DNA of 64,000 nucleotides from Virgibacillus dokdonensis (GTDB lineage Bacteria > Bacillota > Bacilli > Bacillales > Amphibacillaceae): NCBI RefSeq assembly GCF_900166595.1, contig NZ_LT745763.1:1976660-2040659 (forward strand), written 5' to 3'. How positions within the stretch are numbered: the first letter of the stretch is position 1; each line of letters begins with the position of its first letter. Shown one piece after another: positions 1 through 9,175 of this stretch. A program made the position numbers and the translations under genes. The notes beneath the pieces are model-generated. The model was not told where the DNA came from and ran no database searches. It was given only the letters and a program-made list of their open reading frames with translations.

Positions 1-1143
1 TAAGTATTGCATGATTTGCTGCTGTGTGTGCCCATTTTCTCCAAAATAATATAAAGCTAATGGTTTTTCTTGTTTACGTATGACGCTCACTGCCTCTTCA
101 ATTTCTTCAAACGTTAATATAGGCAAAATAGGGCCAAAAATCTCTTCTTGCATCACAGAATCTTCCCACGTGATTTTATCTAGAAGGGTTGGTTCTATTT
201 TTAATGTTAGCGGATCCGTCGCACCGCCGTGTAAAATGGAACCGTTAGCAAGGAATTTAGATAGGCGATTAAAATGTTTTTCATTAATTATTCGGATATA
301 GTCTTTATTATTTAATGGGGTCCGTCCATAGAAACTGCGAATATATTTTTTCATGGATTTAATTAATTTAAATTTTACTTTCTCATGTACATACAAATAA
401 TCTGGAGCTACACAAGTTTGTCCTGCGTTGGTAAATTTCCCCCATGCAATTCTTTTAGCTGCTAGGTTAATATTTGCGTCTTTATCAACAATGACAGGGC
501 TTTTACCACCAAGTTCTAATGTAACAGGTGTTAGATGCTTACTCGCTTTCTGCATTATAATTCTACCGATAGCGGTACTTCCTGTGAAAAAAATGTAATC
601 AAAGCGTTGTTGCAATAATTCTTGAGCAGTCTCCTTTTCACCTTCTACAACTGTTAAGAAAGAAGGGTCAAAATAATTATCAATCATTTTTCTTAATAAT
701 GCTGATGTTGCTTTTGCTTCTTCCGAAGGCTTAATGATGACACAGTTTCCTGCGGCTAAAGCACCGATTGCAGGAGCCAGAGCTAGTTGTAATGGATAAT
801 TCCAAGGTGAAATTACTAAACAAACACCGAATGGCTCCTTCAATATATAATTTTTTGTACCTTTATGCGTAATTGGTGCAGCTACTTTAATTGGTTCCAT
901 CCAATTTTGTAATTGTTTTAGAGTATGATCAATCTCCATATATAAAAAGCCTAATTCAGTTGTTAATGTTTCATGTTTGGATTTATTTAAGTCTGCTTTT
1001 AATGCTTGATAGATACTTGCTTCATTTTCCTTTAACATTGATTTTACTTTTTGTAATTGTTGCTTACGAACGCTATAATCCATCGTGTTTCCATTTAAAA
1101 AAAACGTACGTTGATCAGCAACAAGCTGTGGTATGTCGATCAA
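1..1143 (-). CDS. Aldehyde dehydrogenase (class 3-like), C-terminus cut by the window edge
   Basis: NAD(P)-dependent aldehyde dehydrogenase that oxidises aldehydes to carboxylates, closest in style to the short YwdH/fatty-aldehyde group. 381 codons are visible and the reading frame runs off the left edge. The Rossmann motif FTGSTAIG lies near residue 186, the general-base Glu near 210 (LELGGKSP) and the catalytic Cys at about 244 (GQTCVAPD). The start is a TTG at 1143, chosen because AAGGAG lies 8 nt upstream and no ATG fits. It begins 13 bp after the ribonuclease Z stop on the same strand, so the two are probably co-transcribed. Substrate cannot be told from sequence. Confidence 0.93.
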   Translation of the reverse strand, partial: MIDIPQLVADQRTFFLNGNTMDYSVRKQQLQKVKSMLKENEASIYQALKADLNKSKHETLTTELGFLYMEIDHTLKQLQNWMEPIKVAAPITHKGTKNYILKEPFGVCLVISPWNYPLQLALAPAIGALAAGNCVIIKPSEEAKATSALLRKMIDNYFDPSFLTVVEGEKETAQELLQQRFDYIFFTGSTAIGRIIMQKASKHLTPVTLELGGKSPVIVDKDANINLAAKRIAWGKFTNAGQTCVAPDYLYVHEKVKFKLIKSMKKYIRSFYGRTPLNNKDYIRIINEKHFNRLSKFLANGSILHGGATDPLTLKIEPTLLDKITWEDSVMQEEIFGPILPILTFEEIEEAVSVIRKQEKPLALYYFGENGHTQQQIMQYL

Positions 1144-1156
1144 TGAAAGCACTCCT

Positions 1157-2074
1157 TTATGTAATGGTAAACTTTGAAAAATCATTAGCCAATTCTGTAT
1201 TAGGAAATATTTCTCGGGCTTCCTGTAAAAGTTGCTCGTTTTCTTTTTGTTGATACCTTGACGAAATATGTGTAATTATTAGACGTTTACAATTGCTTTC
1301 CTTGGCTAATTGAGCAGCCTGTAACGTTGTGGAATGATAGTAACGGTGGGCAAGGTTTTGCTTGTCTTTGCCAAATGTCGCTTCATGAATAAGTAAATCT
1401 GCATGATTAGCAAGCTTTCTGTGAAGCTTAGAAAACCTTGTATCACCGATTACAGATATAATCCTTCCTCGTTTTGGTTCACCAACCACATCCTTACGAT
1501 AAATAGTTCCAATATCGGGTACTATTACGTACTCATTTTTTTTAATTTCCTTATAGATAGGACCAGGTTCAATACCCATTTTCTTTAGTTTGTGAACAAG
1601 TAACTCACCTGGCTTATCTCTTTCAACAACTCGATAACCAAAGCATGGTATACCATGATCTAATGACTGAACATATATTTGAAAATGCTCTGTTTCAATG
1701 ATCATTTGATCCGTTACTTCCACGAATGATAACGGATAAGACAAGTGTGTCTCACTCAAGGTTAGACTTGTTTCAATATATTGTTTTAAACCTTTTGGGC
1801 CATAGACAGTTACAGGATTGTTTCCCCCTTGAAAAGAACGGCTACTTAAAAAACCTGGTAAACCATAAATGTGATCGCCATGCATATGCGTAATAAATAT
1901 CTTATTAACTTTGCGTGGCTTGATATTCGTTTGCAAGATCTGGTGTTGTGTTGCTTCTCCACAATCAAATAACCAAACACTATTCTGTTCTTGTAGTAAT
2001 GATAACGCGATAGCAGAAACATTTCTTTCTTTGGAGGGAACGCCAGCTCCAGTACCTAGAAAAACTACTTCCAT
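1157..2074 (-). CDS. rnz: Ribonuclease Z (tRNA 3' endonuclease)
   Basis: Metallo-beta-lactamase-fold endonuclease that removes the 3' trailer of tRNA precursors lacking an encoded CCA; cytoplasmic. 305 aa, the normal length for the short bacterial form. The zinc motif HMHGDH occupies residues 63-68 and GTGAGVPSKERNVSA lies at the N-terminus, as in tRNase Z. A longer reading frame exists, but the ATG at 2074 has GGAGG just upstream and matches the family start (MEVVFLGTGAG). It is the first gene of a short minus-strand unit with the aldehyde dehydrogenase. The same gene (yqjK) sits in this neighbourhood in B. subtilis. Confidence 0.97.
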   Translation of the reverse strand: MEVVFLGTGAGVPSKERNVSAIALSLLQEQNSVWLFDCGEATQHQILQTNIKPRKVNKIFITHMHGDHIYGLPGFLSSRSFQGGNNPVTVYGPKGLKQYIETSLTLSETHLSYPLSFVEVTDQMIIETEHFQIYVQSLDHGIPCFGYRVVERDKPGELLVHKLKKMGIEPGPIYKEIKKNEYVIVPDIGTIYRKDVVGEPKRGRIISVIGDTRFSKLHRKLANHADLLIHEATFGKDKQNLAHRYYHSTTLQAAQLAKESNCKRLIITHISSRYQQKENEQLLQEAREIFPNTELANDFSKFTIT

Positions 2075-2368
2075 TATTATTCCTCCATATTCCTTAAATG
2101 ACCCACTATAGATATTATACTGCATTTATAATAGCTTTTGTCTAGAATAGCATTTTTTTCTTCATCATGCAGTAGGAAAGAATATCAAGATATTTTTTAA
2201 AGCTATCGGACTTGAATGAGAACTGAGTGGAAAGTTAATACCTTGTCTCTTCTGTAATTAACAGTAAATTAATTTGTATGCGTATTCAAGGCATCTGGAT
2301 TGTATAGCCATTATACACTCGTTGTTATATTCACGAGCTTTTGAAGCGTCGTTTGCAACTATAAAGGA

Positions 2369-3106
2369 TTAACGATTGTACAACAAATCACGATAGTAGA
2401 ATGCCTGATCAGGTACGTCTGTAAACATTCCGTCCACACCATATTGAATAGATCGAATAATGTGGGCCGGGCGGTTTACAGTATAAAGTCTTAGTTTTAC
2501 GTTTTGTTCATAAGCGGAGGCTACGATTTTTGGTGTGATCAACTTATATTTTAGGTGTAATGCACTAGCACCTAATTCCTTTGCAACATGTATAGGATAG
2601 CGATATCGCCGCGATGTTAATAGCGCTATTTCAATGTTTTTTCTATAATTTAACAGTTTAACCACGCTATTCGTATTGAAAGTCGATATGGTTGTTCTAT
2701 TCGTTAGTTGATAAGCAGAAATATACTCATAAACGATTGCCTCTATATGATGGTATGCCACTTTATTATTTTTTAGTTCAATATTTAAATACAAAGGCTT
2801 ATGCTTCGCCCATGTTAAAAAGTCTTCTAAAGTTGGAATAGGAGTATGGGCATAATTAGGCGAAAACCAACTCCCTGCGTCTAGCTGACATAGTTCATGG
2901 TAAGTATAATCTTTAATATAACCGCTGCTGTTTGTTGTTCGTTTTACGTTCTCGTCATGAATAAGAACTGGCACTTGGTCTTTTGTTAATTGAACATCTG
3001 TTTCAATTCCATCCGCTTGCATTTGAAATGCTAATTCAAAGGCTGGCATCGTATTTTCGGGAGCATAATAACTTGCCCCTCGATGAGCATATAGGGTTGG
3101 TTTCAC
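2369..3106 (-). CDS. Glycerophosphodiester phosphodiesterase
   Basis: GDPD-family TIM-barrel enzyme hydrolysing glycerophosphodiesters to glycerol 3-phosphate and an alcohol. 245 aa. The signature is intact: H8-R9 with PEN (16-18), E35-x-D37 (IETDVQLT) and H50 (LIHDEN). There is no signal peptide, so it is a cytoplasmic YqiK-like form rather than secreted GlpQ. The start is GTG at 3106 with GAGGTG upstream; no other start fits. It is separated from rnz by about 240 bp and appears to be transcribed alone. Confidence 0.93.
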   Translation of the reverse strand: MKPTLYAHRGASYYAPENTMPAFELAFQMQADGIETDVQLTKDQVPVLIHDENVKRTTNSSGYIKDYTYHELCQLDAGSWFSPNYAHTPIPTLEDFLTWAKHKPLYLNIELKNNKVAYHHIEAIVYEYISAYQLTNRTTISTFNTNSVVKLLNYRKNIEIALLTSRRYRYPIHVAKELGASALHLKYKLITPKIVASAYEQNVKLRLYTVNRPAHIIRSIQYGVDGMFTDVPDQAFYYRDLLYNR

Positions 3107-3758
3107 TCTGATTCACCTCGAAATGCATGTATTAAAACATTTTTACATTTGAATAAGGATTATTCAAATGTTTTTAGTAACATGCTACCATTATTTTACT
3201 TCCTCATTACCTTATACGTTTATGTTTAACATAAAATACATGATAGGTGTAATACTATGATAAAGTTTCTAACGTAATAGGGTCAAATGTGAATTGTTCA
3301 TTAATAGTTACTTAACGTATGCAACTAGTTACATTTCATTTCAGCATTATAGAAATGATAGAACTACAGCTTTCCGCATAGAAGCTTAGTGATAAGCTTA
3401 GCATATCCTAATAAAATGAATGATATGGAACAATAGCTTATGTGGGAAGAAGTGTTTATGTGAATGATCCAAGTTTCCTACATTAAAGAGCATTTAAAGT
3501 TTGTCTTTTTCTATTGAACCGGTCGCCTAACAGTGCATTAGATACAATATAAAACAATCGACAATATAGTAGAAAGGAAGTACAATATATGAAGTAAACT
3601 CATTATGTTTATTAGTGTTGCAGTGGTTTCACCTAATCACATTTGAATGGATTCAGAATGGAGGTGCCGTTTTTTCTTTCTATTTATTAAAGAGAAAAAC
3701 TTATGGCATTTTATATTTGAAATAAAAATGAATGATGATTCAGTTGGAGGAATCAAAT
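3107..3758. other. Intergenic region with two inverted repeats
   Basis: About 650 bp between the divergent GDPD and yqjP genes. No credible coding frame is seen. It holds an 11-bp hairpin at 3145-3171 (listed separately) and a small inverted repeat AAGCTTA/TAAGCTT near 3382-3399. Promoters for both flanking genes must lie here but none is strong enough to call. Confidence 0.5.
3145..3175. repeat. Perfect 11-bp inverted repeat upstream of GDPD gene
   Basis: Arms ACATTTGAATA and TATTCAAATGT enclose a 5-nt AGGAT loop and are followed on the plus strand by TTTTT. It looks like an intrinsic terminator for plus-strand transcription, yet no plus-strand gene lies upstream. It could instead be an operator 40 bp before the GDPD start. 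Confidence 0.6.
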
Positions 3759-4742
3759 ATGAAAGTAATTGAACATACGATTAGTCAGCTAACATTGCCC
3801 ACTCCTTTTGCGGTCGGTGATGTGCATGTATACGTTTTAAAAGGAGATATTTTATCTATTGTGGATGCTGGTGTGAAAACGAGACAGGCATGGGAAGCAT
3901 TGACAACGCAATTAAAGCAAATAGGTTATCGACCATCAGATATAGAGCAGATTATTTTGACCCATCATCATCCTGATCATATCGGTTTAACAGAACAGTT
4001 TCCAAATGCACAATATATTGCCGCTGAGCCAAGTGTGAACACTTGGCTCACAAGAGATCAGGAATATTTGGAACATTATAGGCGTTTTTTTGAACAATAC
4101 TTCGTGGCTAGTGGCATCCCTAAAATATTTTATCAGGCTTTGGATAAGCTTGAGGCAACCATGGATTTTGCAGGGAGAGGAGAAGTTACGACACCGCTAG
4201 TAGAAGGTGATCGATTACCTGGACATCCAGAATGGGAAGTAATTGAAACGAAAGGGCATGCGCAAAGCCATCTGTCTTTTTTGCGTGACCGTGATCACCT
4301 TTTAATTGGCGGGGATCATCTTTTGGAACATATCTCGTCCAATCCAATAATAGAGCCACCGAAAATAGGCAAAACGATAGAAGATAGACCAAAGCCGATG
4401 ATACAATATCGGAAGAATCTGCAAAAATGCGTTGATATAAACGTGAACAAAGTGTTACCTGGTCACGGCAAGATCGTAGAGAATCCACAACAGTTGATTC
4501 TCTCACGTTTAACAAAGCAGGAGGAGAGAGCAAATATAGTTTATGAATTTTTACAGCAAAGCGTAATGTTAACGCCATTTGAAATTTGTAAAAAGTTATT
4601 CCCACACCAATATAAAAAACAAATTGACCTAACTATGTCTGAAACATTCGGACAATTAGATTATTTAGAATCTTTAAGGCGAATTATAAAAAGAAAAAAG
4701 GACGGAATCATCGTTTATGAAGCGAACTTCATTAGTGAATAA
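3759..4742 (+). CDS. yqjP: MBL-fold metallo-hydrolase, YqjP-like
   Basis: Metallo-beta-lactamase-fold hydrolase of unknown substrate, 327 aa. The metal motif HHHPDH lies at 69-74; further ligands are in KGHAQSH, GGDH and LPGHGK. A C-terminal helical extension (about 260-327) resembles the winged-helix tail of glyoxalase II/LACTB2-like proteins. The start is the ATG at 3759 with TTGGAGG 8 nt upstream, not the longer in-frame ATG at 3732. It overlaps the downstream SDR gene by 26 nt, as in B. subtilis yqjP-yqjQ, so they form an operon. The coding sequence contains a perfect 12-bp-arm palindrome at 4025-4050. Confidence 0.9.
   Translation: MKVIEHTISQLTLPTPFAVGDVHVYVLKGDILSIVDAGVKTRQAWEALTTQLKQIGYRPSDIEQIILTHHHPDHIGLTEQFPNAQYIAAEPSVNTWLTRDQEYLEHYRRFFEQYFVASGIPKIFYQALDKLEATMDFAGRGEVTTPLVEGDRLPGHPEWEVIETKGHAQSHLSFLRDRDHLLIGGDHLLEHISSNPIIEPPKIGKTIEDRPKPMIQYRKNLQKCVDINVNKVLPGHGKIVENPQQLILSRLTKQEERANIVYEFLQQSVMLTPFEICKKLFPHQYKKQIDLTMSETFGQLDYLESLRRIIKRKKDGIIVYEANFISE
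4025..4050. repeat. Perfect 12-bp-arm palindrome inside yqjP
   Basis: TGAGCCAAGTGT and ACACTTGGCTCA are exact reverse complements separated by only 2 nt (GA). They encode the residues around EPSVNTWL. The arms are far more symmetric than coding constraint would produce by chance. I infer template-switch quasipalindrome correction or an embedded regulatory hairpin. Confidence 0.85.
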
Positions 4743-5517
4743 AAAAATAATTATTACAGGTGCATCAAGCGGTATTGGAGAGAAAGTGGCATGGTATGTT
4801 GCTAAGGAGAGAGGTGTCCCTATAATATTAGCTCGCTCACCAGATAAATTGGAGCATTTAAAAGCGGCTATTCTTTACTCATTCCATATTGATAGTCCTA
4901 TTTATATTGTTGATTTGTTAAATAAGCAGGAGACAAAAAAGGTGATAAATGAAATCATAGAAAACCACGATCCAGTGCATGGTCTCATTAATAATGCTGG
5001 TATAGGAATGTTTGCAGAATTGAGTGCAATGAATGAAGGTGATATCGAGTCTATGATTCAATTAAATGTAGCTTCTTTAATTGGTATAACCAAGCAGCTC
5101 TTGCCATATTTTCAAAAACAATCCTTAGCACATATCGTTAATATCGCATCTCAAGCAGGGAAAATAGCCACACCAAAAGCTTGCGTATATGCAGCAACCA
5201 AACATGCAGTACTTGGCTTTACAAATGGACTGCGCCTGGAGTTGACTGCGAGTAGTAATATTTATGTGACAGCAGTAAATTTAGGGCCTGTAAAAACGAG
5301 TTTTCTTCATACAGCTGATCCAACAGGTAGGTATGAGAAAAATGTTGCGCGTTACATGTTGGATCCAGATGATGTTGCAAAAAAAATTGTACAACAATTA
5401 TTTATTCCAAAAAGAGAAATAAATTTGCCATTTTGGATGGAAATTGGCAGCCGAATCTATCAATTGTTTCCAGCAATATGCGAAAAGCTATTTAAAAGCC
5501 AATTCATGAAAAAATAG
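4717..5517 (+). CDS. yqjQ: Short-chain dehydrogenase/reductase, YqjQ-like
   Basis: Classical SDR oxidoreductase, 266 aa, cytoplasmic. The cofactor motif TGASSGIG is at 14-21, NNAG at about 91-94, the catalytic Ser in IASQAGKIATP and the YAATK active-site pair near 157-161. The stretch SQAGKIATPK and the C-terminal REINLP segment match YqjQ closely in memory of the family. It starts inside the end of yqjP (26-nt overlap) and ends 11 bp before yqkB, so the three are one transcription unit. Physiological substrate is not known. Confidence 0.92.
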   Translation: MKRTSLVNKKIIITGASSGIGEKVAWYVAKERGVPIILARSPDKLEHLKAAILYSFHIDSPIYIVDLLNKQETKKVINEIIENHDPVHGLINNAGIGMFAELSAMNEGDIESMIQLNVASLIGITKQLLPYFQKQSLAHIVNIASQAGKIATPKACVYAATKHAVLGFTNGLRLELTASSNIYVTAVNLGPVKTSFLHTADPTGRYEKNVARYMLDPDDVAKKIVQQLFIPKREINLPFWMEIGSRIYQLFPAICEKLFKSQFMKK

Positions 5518-5528
5518 AGGGAATTCCA

Positions 5529-5858
5529 ATGGAACTAAAAATTACGAATAAAGCTTGGGAAGAGCTACAAGGATTACCGCTAGAATGTTATCCGTATTTA
5601 TTTTTGTGGTATGATACGGAAGGTTGCGGCTGTGGGGTGAACGGCATACCAACAATTTGTTTAACAAAACAATTGCCATCAAACTATAAGCAAGTATTAA
5701 ATATGCAAATACCGACTTATATTGAAGAACAACAAGAAATATTTTTTGCAGAACAATTAACTCTGGATTACAATCAAGGTTTATTTCGTCTAAACAGCCC
5801 TGAGGAGATTTTGAATCCTTTTATTTCTAGAAAACAATTAACTTCTTTCATAGAATAA
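5529..5858 (+). CDS. yqkB: HesB/IscA-like iron-sulfur biosynthesis family protein, YqkB-like
   Basis: 109-aa protein of the HesB-like/YqkB family, presumed to bind iron or an Fe-S cluster. Cys33 and Cys35 (GCGCG) and Cys44 are the visible candidate ligands. They do not follow the standard IscA C-x(n)-C-G-C layout, which is typical of YqkB. GAGGG lies 8 nt before the ATG. It is the last gene of the yqjP-yqjQ-yqkB unit. Function is inferred from family only. Confidence 0.85.
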   Translation: MELKITNKAWEELQGLPLECYPYLFLWYDTEGCGCGVNGIPTICLTKQLPSNYKQVLNMQIPTYIEEQQEIFFAEQLTLDYNQGLFRLNSPEEILNPFISRKQLTSFIE

Positions 5859-6073
5859 ATATTCATCGTTGAGTGTCCAAAGAAGGGACTGTTTAAGTAA
5901 GAATTCGCTAAAAAAAGCCGTGCTTAATAATTAAGTGCACAAGTTTGCACGCACTATGCAATCACTGAACAATTAACCTAAATGTCCGCTCTTTCAAAAT
6001 GCAACTGCTGCTGTTTCTTTCACATAATAACAGTTAGCAATTTTAAGAGTGTATTATGGAAAGCTTAAAAATT

Positions 6074-6991
6074 TTAACGATGTGCCTCGTAAACAAGAGC
6101 TTTGGTTATTACTTTTAATCTTTCATAGATATGTTCGGGTAAAGAATGGGTAATATTTTTTGTAACCGATTCTTTTATTTGGTCAATAGAACTTGCGCCA
6201 AATACCGCACTAGCAACAGCTGGATGTTTCAAGACATATTGTATTGCAAGCTCATTTATTTTCGCTGAGTTATCGATAGAAGTAAGTTGTTTATAAGTTT
6301 GGTGAAGCTCTTCTTTTGAATATCCAAGAAAACCATCTTTTCCTTTTTTATCAATCTGATGAATCCCCTGTGCAGTTAAAATCCCTTTTGCTAAAGGACC
6401 TCTTGCTAAAACACTAATTTGATTTTGTAGTAAAAGGTCAAGTGTTTCTTCTTCAGGTCGTCGGTCGAACAAACTATATTGCATCATAACACCGTCTATA
6501 GATGATTTTTTTACAAATTCTTTAATAATATTAGGTCGTATCGAGGATATGCCATAAGCTCGAATGAGTCCTTCCTGTTTCAGCTCTTCAAAGGCTTCAA
6601 TAGTTTCGTCAATTGGGTCTTCAATGGTGCCACCATGTAGCATATAAAAGTCAATATAATCTGTTTGTAGGCGTTGAAGGCTTGCTTTTAGACCATTGAG
6701 GATATGTTTCTTAGAAGGGTCCCAAAACCAAGTTTGTTTTACTTTATCAAAATGATTGCCTACTTTTGAAGTAATAATTACTTGGCTTCTCTTCTGTTTG
6801 ATCGCTTCTCCAACAACTTTTTCATTCTCACCAAAATCATATAAATCAGCTGTGTCTAAATGATTGATACCATTATCAAGCGCATAGTCAATAATATACT
6901 TGGCTTTTTGTAAATCTGTTCCTAACGACATGCAGCCTAATGTTAATTCTGAAATGTAAATGGATGATTTTCCAAGTTGGTTTAAATTCAT
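6074..6991 (-). CDS. yqkF: Aldo/keto reductase, YqkF-like
   Basis: NADPH-dependent aldo/keto reductase, 305 aa. The catalytic tetrad is present: D46, Y51, K76 and H119 (LDTADLY, ITSKVG, MLHGG). The C-terminal cofactor segment (AVFGASSIDQIKES) is intact. The ATG at 6991 has AAAGGAG 7 nt upstream. It is transcribed alone on the minus strand between yqkB and nudF, the same place as yqkF in B. subtilis. Substrate unknown. Confidence 0.93.
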   Translation of the reverse strand: MNLNQLGKSSIYISELTLGCMSLGTDLQKAKYIIDYALDNGINHLDTADLYDFGENEKVVGEAIKQKRSQVIITSKVGNHFDKVKQTWFWDPSKKHILNGLKASLQRLQTDYIDFYMLHGGTIEDPIDETIEAFEELKQEGLIRAYGISSIRPNIIKEFVKKSSIDGVMMQYSLFDRRPEEETLDLLLQNQISVLARGPLAKGILTAQGIHQIDKKGKDGFLGYSKEELHQTYKQLTSIDNSAKINELAIQYVLKHPAVASAVFGASSIDQIKESVTKNITHSLPEHIYERLKVITKALVYEAHR

Positions 6992-7256
6992 CTTTCTTCT
7001 CCTTTGCTGTTACCTTTTTACCACTTACTATAAAGTTTATAATTAGGTATGTTTTATAAAATTATGGAAGCAGCAGTGTAGCTGTCGACTATGTTAGAAA
7101 TGATGTGTAGTAAGCCATTAACTTCCCAACTTCATATTGGACGTTATAACCTTGCCTAGTAACTCTATTTTATCTACTCATAACCGTTAAAACAAACCAT
7201 ACGTGTGATTTTATGATAAAATAAGGAAAAACGAATCAATAACAAGGGTGATATCA

Positions 7257-7802
7257 ATGAACAAATTTGAAGAGAAAACGATACGTTCCAAGCAAATATT
7301 TACAGGAAACATCGTACATTTACAAGTAGATGATGTAAAACTTCCAAATGGTAAAGAGGCGAAAAGAGAGATTATTAAACACCCGGGAGCAGTAGGAATC
7401 ATTCCTATAACGAAAGATAATAAAATTGTACTAGTGGAACAATTCCGAAAACCTTTAGAAAAATCTATTTTGGAAATTCCTGCTGGCAAATTGGAGCCAG
7501 GTGAAGATCCTGAGACTACAGCAATTCGTGAATTAGAAGAAGAGACAGGATATACGACGGAAGAATTATCATTTGTAACTTCATTTTATTCTTCGCCAGG
7601 GTTTGCGAACGAATTAATGTATATATATATTACGGATCAGTTGGAGCCGTTAGACGAAAGCGTTGACGGAGATGAGGATGAGTTTATTGAAATCGTCGAA
7701 TTATCATTAGAAGAAGCCAAACAATACGTAGAAGCAGAACGAATTCACGATGCAAAAACAAATTATGCTATTCTCTATTTACACGCATTAGGATTGAGCT
7801 AA
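7257..7802 (+). CDS. nudF: ADP-ribose pyrophosphatase (Nudix)
   Basis: Nudix hydrolase cleaving ADP-ribose to AMP and ribose 5-phosphate, 181 aa. The Nudix box GX5EX7REUXEEXGU spans residues 77-99. The upstream segment VEQFRKPLEKSILEIPAGK is diagnostic of the ADP-ribose pyrophosphatase subgroup. The ATG at 7257 is preferred over GTG 7248 because AAGGGTG is correctly spaced only from the former. The next gene begins at the very next base after the stop. Confidence 0.95.
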   Translation: MNKFEEKTIRSKQIFTGNIVHLQVDDVKLPNGKEAKREIIKHPGAVGIIPITKDNKIVLVEQFRKPLEKSILEIPAGKLEPGEDPETTAIRELEEETGYTTEELSFVTSFYSSPGFANELMYIYITDQLEPLDESVDGDEDEFIEIVELSLEEAKQYVEAERIHDAKTNYAILYLHALGLS

Positions 7803-8966
7803 ATGCTATCCTCGTATACGGCTGACTTACACATCCATATTGGTCGTGACATGTACAATGACCCTGTGAAAATAACGGCTTCTAACCGTCTGACATTACC
7901 GGCGATTTTAAAAGAAGCAAGTAGAAATAAAGGAATTGATATGGTAGGTGTGGTAGACTGTCAAGTGCCTGCTGTGTTAAGGGAGTTAAAACAGTTGATA
8001 GTTCAAGGGGATGCTAAAGAGTTACAAGAAGGTGGTATTCGATTTGACTCGGTGACGCTTCTATTAGGATCAGAAATTGAGGTGAATGATGCCAAGGGGC
8101 AAGGACCGATTCATGTTCTTTGCTATTTTCCCCAAATCCACCAAATGGAGTTATTTTCTGAATGGCTTAGCCATCGGATGAAAAATATTTCCTTAAGCTC
8201 GCAACGTTTTTATGGATCTGCTAAAGAATTACAATGGAAAGTAAAAGACTTACAAGGTGTGTTTATTCCCGCGCACATATTTACTCCCTTTAAAAGTTTG
8301 TATGGTAAGGGTGTTTTACGAACTTTATCAGAAATACTATCTCCAGATTTAATTGATGGAATGGAGCTAGGTCTAAGTGCTGATACGCAGATGGCCGATC
8401 AGATAGAGGAACTGCATTCTTTCACATATCTAACTAACTCTGATGCACATTCTTTAGGGAAGATCGCACGAGAGTATCAGCATATGCAAATGAAACATCC
8501 TTCATTTAAAGAGTTTCAATTCGTATTAGCGAACAAAAATGGCAGGAAAATACAGAATAATTACGGAATGAACCCGAAATTAGGTAAATACTATAGAACG
8601 GTATGCAGTGAATGCTTAACTTATTTAGCGGTAGAAAAATCTGTTTGCCCTAATTGCCATTCTAAAAAACATATTAAAGGCGTAGCAGACCGAATTGCAG
8701 CTTTAAAGGAGGCGGATGAACATTGTAGCTCTCGACCTGACTATACGTATCAAGTTCCATTGGAATACTTGCCGGGTATAGGGAAGAAAACATATGAAAA
8801 ACTTTTGAAAAGCTTTGGAACAGAGATGCATATTATACATCAAACTACTAGGGAGAAACTTGCTCTTGTAGTATCAGAACAAATAGCACAAGCAATTATT
8901 GATATGAGAAATGGGAAATTACATGTTCAAGAAGGAGGCGGAGGTAAATATGGTTTTATTAAGTGA
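7803..8966 (+). CDS. Endonuclease Q-type PHP nuclease (YqxK-like)
   Basis: 387-aa protein with an N-terminal PHP phosphoesterase domain (DLHIHIG 9-15, TNSDAHSLG 211-219), a four-Cys zinc site (C268, C271, C282, C285) and a C-terminal helix-hairpin-helix (LPGIGKKTYEKL, 323-334). This architecture is that of archaeal/Bacillus endonuclease Q, which nicks DNA 5' to deaminated bases such as uracil and hypoxanthine. In B. subtilis the homologue at this position is the older yqxK, once labelled a helicase. It starts immediately after nudF, so it is translationally coupled to a second nucleotide-damage enzyme. The activity itself is inferred. Confidence 0.88.
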   Translation: MLSSYTADLHIHIGRDMYNDPVKITASNRLTLPAILKEASRNKGIDMVGVVDCQVPAVLRELKQLIVQGDAKELQEGGIRFDSVTLLLGSEIEVNDAKGQGPIHVLCYFPQIHQMELFSEWLSHRMKNISLSSQRFYGSAKELQWKVKDLQGVFIPAHIFTPFKSLYGKGVLRTLSEILSPDLIDGMELGLSADTQMADQIEELHSFTYLTNSDAHSLGKIAREYQHMQMKHPSFKEFQFVLANKNGRKIQNNYGMNPKLGKYYRTVCSECLTYLAVEKSVCPNCHSKKHIKGVADRIAALKEADEHCSSRPDYTYQVPLEYLPGIGKKTYEKLLKSFGTEMHIIHQTTREKLALVVSEQIAQAIIDMRNGKLHVQEGGGGKYGFIK

Positions 8967-9175
8967 ATTGCTAATAGAATTGATAAACCTTCACTCTGCG
9001 AATAGGATTTATTATGTAATATAACACGACATCAACTATCTCTTATTAAGTTATTACAAATAGGAAAAGCATATGTAAATGTATAGTTTTTGATAGAAAG
9101 TTAATAGAAACATGGTATTTTTGCTTGGTTACCTTCATAGATTTTAATATAGCAGTATTTGAATGGAGGATTCCA

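Noticed and set aside
4186..4605. 139-codon antisense open frame within yqjP
   Set aside because: Shadow of the metallo-hydrolase; no ribosome site or family match.
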